Assembly: GCF_000224145.3 (NCBI RefSeq)
Contig: NC_020173.2
Location: 5,001-69,000 of the forward strand
Direction of reading: 5' to 3'
DNA length: 64,000 nucleotides
Source: Ciona intestinalis
Lineage: Eukaryota > Chordata > Ascidiacea > Phlebobranchia > Cionidae
Position numbers and translations under genes: made by a program
Shown here: positions 59,025 through 64,000 of the stretch, in pieces
Layout: each line of letters starts with the position of its first letter
Numbering within the stretch: the first letter of the stretch is position 1
Notes under the pieces: model-generated
The model's database searches: none
What the model was told of the DNA's origin: nothing
What the model saw: the letters and a program-made list of their open reading frames with translations, nothing else

Positions 59025-62000
59025 CTATACAGCATTGGCTGCTGCAGTAACTGCAAAGCTTGCTTGTCTGTATGAAGTAACATAAGTTAATATTCATTGA
59101 AAATAAAATATATCTAGAAGTTAAATATATATAACTTCCATATTAATCTTATCTTAAATTGGATGAAACTAAACATGTGTTGACGGATAGACGAGTCTTA
59201 ACCCAACTACGAAATGTACATTGTGATTCAATTATGTTTGCAGTTTTTTTTTTACCTAGTATTAAACAAATTTTCACACACTGTACTTACGCTGTAACTT
59301 TACGGTAAACCATAAACACCAGAGCAGCAATTACTGCTATCAATACTACAGCCAAAATGATCAGTATTAGCACCATCGTGTTGGATTCTGCAACTAAAAA
59401 AACAAAAACAAAAAAATTAAAAATGTTCTATACAAATAATACATTTACGTTTTTTACAACCAAAAGTGTTTTACATAGAAGCTGTTCAATAAAAAAAATA
59501 ATGTATGTCCATAATACCTTGTGTGCAGTTTCTACCAGGTAGAAATGTGCTTTGGTCAGTAAATCCACTTTTGCAAACACATGTGTATGATCGTGCAGTC
59601 ATATTTCCAATGCAATATGCATTTATATGACAATCTTGTCTCAAATCATCCAAACATGGATTGAATGCTGGGAAATTAGTTTGTTATTTAACTAAGATTT
59701 ACAAGACAATGCAAGTACTTATTAAAGAAGTACAAAACACTTACGTCCAATGAATGTTTTATCAGGATTTATATTTCCCCTGCTAAGTTTAACAATATCT
59801 GGCAACTTTCTGAATGTGTTTTGTACTTCTTCATGGACTATATCATGCGGTGGTACTTCTGGTTCTGCTCCTGTATCATCTGGTTCATCATTGTAAAACT
59901 GGACTTTAAAACTAACCTGCAAAGGTATATTTACAATTAGTTTAAAATGAAAATGATTTTTTCTGTAATTTATTTATTTAGGGGAGACCGGGGATACTTC
60001 GGACGCGGGGATACTTCGGACCATGTACATGACGTCACAATAGAGCATTGTGATATCATTATTAACGAATCTTATTGTTTCCATTACAAAGCAGCATAAT
60101 GTTTGGGGGCATGCACAGTTCAACCGATTAGTTAAAATAAAAAAAGTTAGTTTAACAGAAATATCTACTTTTTAAGTTTTTGGTTGTAAGGGTATAGTTT
60201 GGTTACTGATAGCCGAAATTAATTCTTTTGCGGTGGAAGTCGTAGTTTAGAAGCAACACTTCAATAAGCAAACGTAGATTTTGAGCAGGAGGTAAACAGG
60301 CGGCTATGTTTTTGCTTTTTTTATGTCACCACGTGTCTGGGGATACGTCGGACAACATGCCCGGGTTGGTAANNNNNNNNNNNNNNNNNNNNNNNNNNNN
60401 NNNNNNNNNNNNNNNNNNNNNNGGATTAAGATTTCTCATCAACCTTTCCTGTTTTAATATGCGCTTAAGTACCAGCTTAGCCTAGTCGATTTATATATTA
60501 GATGATTCATTATTATTTCGTTTGTCGTTTTTACCAACGGTGTCGAATAAAACCAAAAAACGTATACTGTCCGAGGTGACCCCGGTCATGTCCGATGTTA
60601 CCCCGGTACCGGGGCAACACCAGACACTTGAGAGCCTTCGGAATTTGACCTTTTTCATGTATTTCTAGTTTTCTTTGGCATGCGACTCTCCTACCCTTTT
60701 CCGGCAAAGGATCACCCTTTACAACAAACTAACATTTAAATTCATGTGATGCATATAAAAAAAATTATTAGCAATTTTCAAAAAAACGTCCGAACCATCC
60801 CCGGTCTCCCCTATATTCCTTTTTTTACACATATGTACATCACATTTTGCTGTATCTCAGGTTTTGGTTGCTGTGTGAACACTGTAATTCTGATCACTGT
60901 ATATTAATGTATTAAAAAGTTTAAATTTAAGTATTGCATGGTTATTGTTGAATATTCCACATTTTTATTTTCTTACATTCACTCAAAAATCCCAGCTGTA
61001 TTATTTACTTCTCTTTATATGCGCTTTTTATTATTATCTTCTTATTTATTTATTCATTTAAATATACTGATATATTTTCTAAGTTACTGCCAAAATATTT
61101 TCTTTAAGTTGCAGAAAATGGAGATAGAAAAGATCAAACATCTTTAGCTGGGAGCCCTGCATGGACCTTCACCAAACAACATCACATCAACATAGCACTT
61201 TATCCACAAGACATTGATTAACATTGCTGCATCATTTACATATCTTTCTTTTTACCTATTTTTCTCATATTTGGTTGTATATTTAACTTCTCGTGTATTA
61301 CAGTAATGCACACCTTCTGCAATATACAAGTTTGCTCCCAAAACTGTTTACAGTGAACTATTGGTGAAATTTTTTGAGAGGGTTGTTGTTTTTCCATCAG
61401 GGCCAAATTTTAGATTCAATCCTCTTTAAAGTCAACTCTCCCCATTGTACAGGTCATGTCTTTATGCACACTTTTGTTTGTGTTGGAAGTTTATCTTAAT
61501 TAAATAAATAGCTTGTTTGTCCACTAGGTGTGGCGACCACGCTTATTTTCTTCCAACTAAATGTAAATATGCTTTGAAATGCAAGCGTGTTTCAACAGCT
61601 GTTGTTTTGATGCTATGTCCTGTTTTTTCGTTTAAAACGTTTTTTATTCTTTGCTACCGTAATCGAAGAGACAAATTAAAAATTATTATTATTATAAAAA
61701 CCCATACCCTTAATAAAACCGATTCTTCATCATCTTTTTCCTCTGGTGACACTTCATAATCAGCACCATCTCCATACACATAGTATGTTCGGTTAGATTC
61801 TGTAAAAGCTCTTTTCATCTAAACATACAAGGAAATGAGAATTGAAACTAAAACACAAGTAAAGAAATTGTTTTAATTTAAAACTCACAGCATCCAAAAC
61901 TTCTCCAGTTATATTTTTGAATGTGTCATTCGATGCTTCCCTATTTTGCAATTGCACATAAACCACAGCATCGTAAACTGCATCTGCAATAAAGAAATAA

Positions 62001-64000
62001 ATCGTTAGTTTATAAAAATGAACAATTTAAACTGGTCAATTAAAAACAGATAACAACAGTAATAAAGTCTAGAAGGATAATCGTGTATTATTCTCACGAC
62101 GGCCAGTTCTGACACTTTTTATCATGGATAGGTGTCTTCATACCATAAGCTATTAGTCTAGTAACTTCCAGTCAAGAAAATAGTGCTCTAACCATTCTAC
62201 TACACCAGTGTCCACTTAACATACCTGCTGACTGGGTTGTTACTGGTATTGTAGTTGTTGGCTGTGGCAAAGTTGCTGCTTGTGTTGACACTTGTAGGTT
62301 GGTGGATGCTTGAATTGACACTTGTGGTGGAGGAACTAAAACAATATTTTATTGAAATAAACCTCATATATCTCTTAATAAAACTTATACACAACATGCT
62401 TATTTAAAATTATATAGAAGGTAAAAATAAATCTTGCGAAATTTACCATAAACTCGTAAAGTGGAAAGATTGAAGAAGTCCAGGGATGAATTCGCCACCA
62501 GATTTTCATAGAGAATATTGTAGAGAATTTCAGGTGAAGATTGTTGATTAGGAGACATGTTAAGTTTAAATTGAATTGTTTTTTTTATATTTCTTCTATC
62601 CCAAGTTCCATCTAAATTACAAAAAATCTTTTTTGTTGTTGTTAATAATAGTGGTCACTTATTTATTCACAATTTAAATCTATTGGAGCTATTGTTGCAA
62701 AGAATCTTGCACAAAGACAAACATGCTCTAACATGAAACTTTTTCTATTTTAGTAATGGTGAGGCATTTTGTCACAATATAACACAACCATCCGTTACCC
62801 CCTTCACTTGAATTTGGTTTCAAAAAATGTTGATTTAGTTGATTAATTTCCGTGTTCCAATATTTTATATTAGGTTGTTCCCCGATTGGGAAAGAGGAAG
62901 CAACAGCTGTGTTCTCCAAAGCTGAGTTAATCTAAAAAAATCAATTATGAATTGTTTTTGCAAAAACTATTAAATATAAACACATACATCCTGTATTGTT
63001 TCTGGTGAAGTATTATTAGTTGTGGCTTCTATATGAGCAGCAAAAGATCTTGTGACATGCAATTTTAAATTGTCCATACTTGTGTTTGTTGAACTGCTTG
63101 CATTGTTGAACATGGAGTATGCAGCTTCAACTGATGTTTTCCACGGCACTTTAAAACATAAAGTTGATGAGTATAAAACATCTCCGATGAATAAAAAAAA
63201 AAATATATATATACTGTATATAAAATCAAATTTGATATATTGTGCAAAATATAAATATAATTGAATGAATGTAACTTAATTTATCCTCGTGTGGCCGGAA
63301 AATGACAGTTGTTATCACACGGGTTTAACACCTCGTGTCAGCTTACGAGTTACCATGTATGTCACTTAGTGGATAATTGTCTTTTGGGAGGAATTTTTTA
63401 TTTTTTTTTATGGCTGATAATTTGGACAACCCATTAGTGACCACTGGGTTGGAGCAATTGCAGTTAAGTGTCTTGCCCAAGGACACATACGCCCATAATG
63501 GTAGCAGCGTCAAGCCTTAAACACATTACCTCTGGGTTGAAGGCAGGCGCGCTAACCACTATGCCACGGCGCCGGACAGAACTAATAAGATGAAGGCAAG
63601 GCCAGAGATAGAATAATACTGTTTAAATAAGTAAAACAATTTTTTTAAATAATAAATCTATGCATGCTTTGATTACAATAACAAAGATAAAACAACAACA
63701 ACACAACAACTCATCATAGTTAAGAAACATAAATTAACAAGAAAACAACAGTCCCTATTCTTGAATAAACATGAAGGAAGGAGTTTTGGGTAAAAATACG
63801 GCTGGTAAAGTCAACAGTTGACTGACAGTATGTTGCAACTTATGAATTATTTAAATCAGATTACCAGATAATTGGGAAGAAAAGCTTACATAAAAGCTCT
63901 TTAAACCTTAAATGTATTCTGTTGGTGGTTAAAATAGTTCATTACCTGTTATTGAGAATTGAACTTTAAGAGATGAGCTGTTTGTTGGTTCAAAATAATC
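59025..64000 (-). CDS. SEA-like / EGF single-pass membrane protein (partial, N-terminus beyond window)
   Basis: Minus-strand exons, 5' to 3': 64000-63946 (partial), 63148-62988, 62931-62799, 62611-62447, 62335-62225, 61983-61889, 61818-61708, 59916-59745, 59667-59518, 59393-59291, 59067-59025 (stop TAG). They give 432 residues with phases agreeing at every junction. The N-terminal visible part has one or two SEA-like alpha/beta modules with many N-glycosylation sites. Exon 62335-62225 is a Thr/Pro/Gln-rich mucin-like linker ending IPVTTQSA. A clearer SEA-like module follows: DAVVYVQLQN, an amphipathic helix around FKNITGEVLDAMKRAF, then SVLLRVSFKVQFYNDE. Next comes a six-cysteine EGF domain (59667-59518, from NPCLDDLRQDC to GRNC), then the membrane segment MVLILIILAVVLIAVIAALV and a short tail after YRK. 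Transmembrane mucins share this layout. SEA assignment rests on pattern, and no GSVVV autocleavage motif is visible. Confidence 0.8.
59981..60811. mobile_element. MITE with ggggagaccgggg ends, containing an assembly gap
   Basis: Ends ggggagaccggggat / atccccggtctcccc are exact inverted repeats flanked by TA (59979-59980, 60812-60813). The gggatacttcgga motif is repeated near the left end. In an intron of the SEA/EGF gene. Confidence 0.75.
60373..60422. other. Assembly gap (50 N)
   Basis: Run of n inside the MITE at 59981-60811; its true length is unknown. Confidence 0.99.
60814..61707. other. SEA/EGF gene intron, nothing recognised
   Basis: AT-rich; no exon or repeat supported. Confidence 0.4.
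62085..62215 (-). repeat. tRNA-like SINE head
   Basis: Reverse strand gives ggtgtagtagaatggttaga, an A-box-like sequence, just upstream of the mucin-linker exon donor. Confidence 0.4.
63262..63575 (-). repeat. tRNA-derived SINE, near complete
   Basis: On the minus strand it starts ggcgccgtggcatagtggtt, with ttagcgcgcctgcc, gcttgacgctgctaccatta and ctccaacccagtggtcacta, and ends in the cattcattc tail. In the SEA/EGF gene intron. Confidence 0.8.

Overview
The window looks like a tunicate nuclear contig, most likely Ciona. The base is AT-rich, the genes are split into small exons with GT-AG introns, and the intergenic distances are short. The introns are packed with short inverted-repeat transposons and a tRNA-headed SINE. 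One 50-base N run (60373-60422) shows it comes from a scaffolded assembly. The species call is inference; the metazoan gene families are read directly from spliced exons.

Six multi-exon genes can be supported. From left to right: (1) 6341-18003 (+), the ribosome-biogenesis protein EBP2 (EBNA1BP2), with its first coding exon not found. (2) 18196-18785 (-), the ciliary protein CFAP144/FAM183, complete in four exons and tail-to-tail with EBP2. (3) 21998-33968 (+), the APC/C co-activator Cdh1/Fizzy-related, complete in ten exons. (4) 35560-43140 (+), an NHL-repeat beta-propeller protein without a tripartite motif. (5) 46872-58441 (+), an 18-exon gene for a protein of about 1,325 residues that I do not recognise. 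(6) 59025-64000 (-), a membrane protein with SEA-like modules, a Ser/Thr/Pro-rich linker, an EGF domain and a C-terminal transmembrane segment, running off the right edge. Exon phases agree across almost every junction, which is the main support for the models. The genes do not form an obvious pathway; they are unrelated cell-cycle, nucleolar, ciliary and surface functions sitting side by side.

The rest is mostly mobile DNA. Region 1-6340 holds nested fold-back elements and no clear gene. The large EBP2 intron (6767-13948) holds a hAT-like element, a dead Ty3/gypsy integrase, and a second hAT-like element carrying a minisatellite. The Cdh1 introns hold two hAT-like elements with perfect 8-bp target duplications. 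From 36.9 to 51 kb one MITE family with gggaagatgggacac ends occurs again and again; two ~1.3-kb copies lie in opposite orientation on either side of exons 3-5 of the NHL gene. A fold-back element with a 9-bp target duplication (40622-41497) resembles Mutator-like elements and carries a tRNA-like sequence.

I did not find a clear new multi-gene system. The items most worth follow-up are the unrecognised 1,325-residue protein, the inverted MITE pair around NHL exons (a possible circular-RNA arrangement), the Mutator-like fold-back element, the hAT element with an internal minisatellite, and the duplicated block just upstream of Cdh1.
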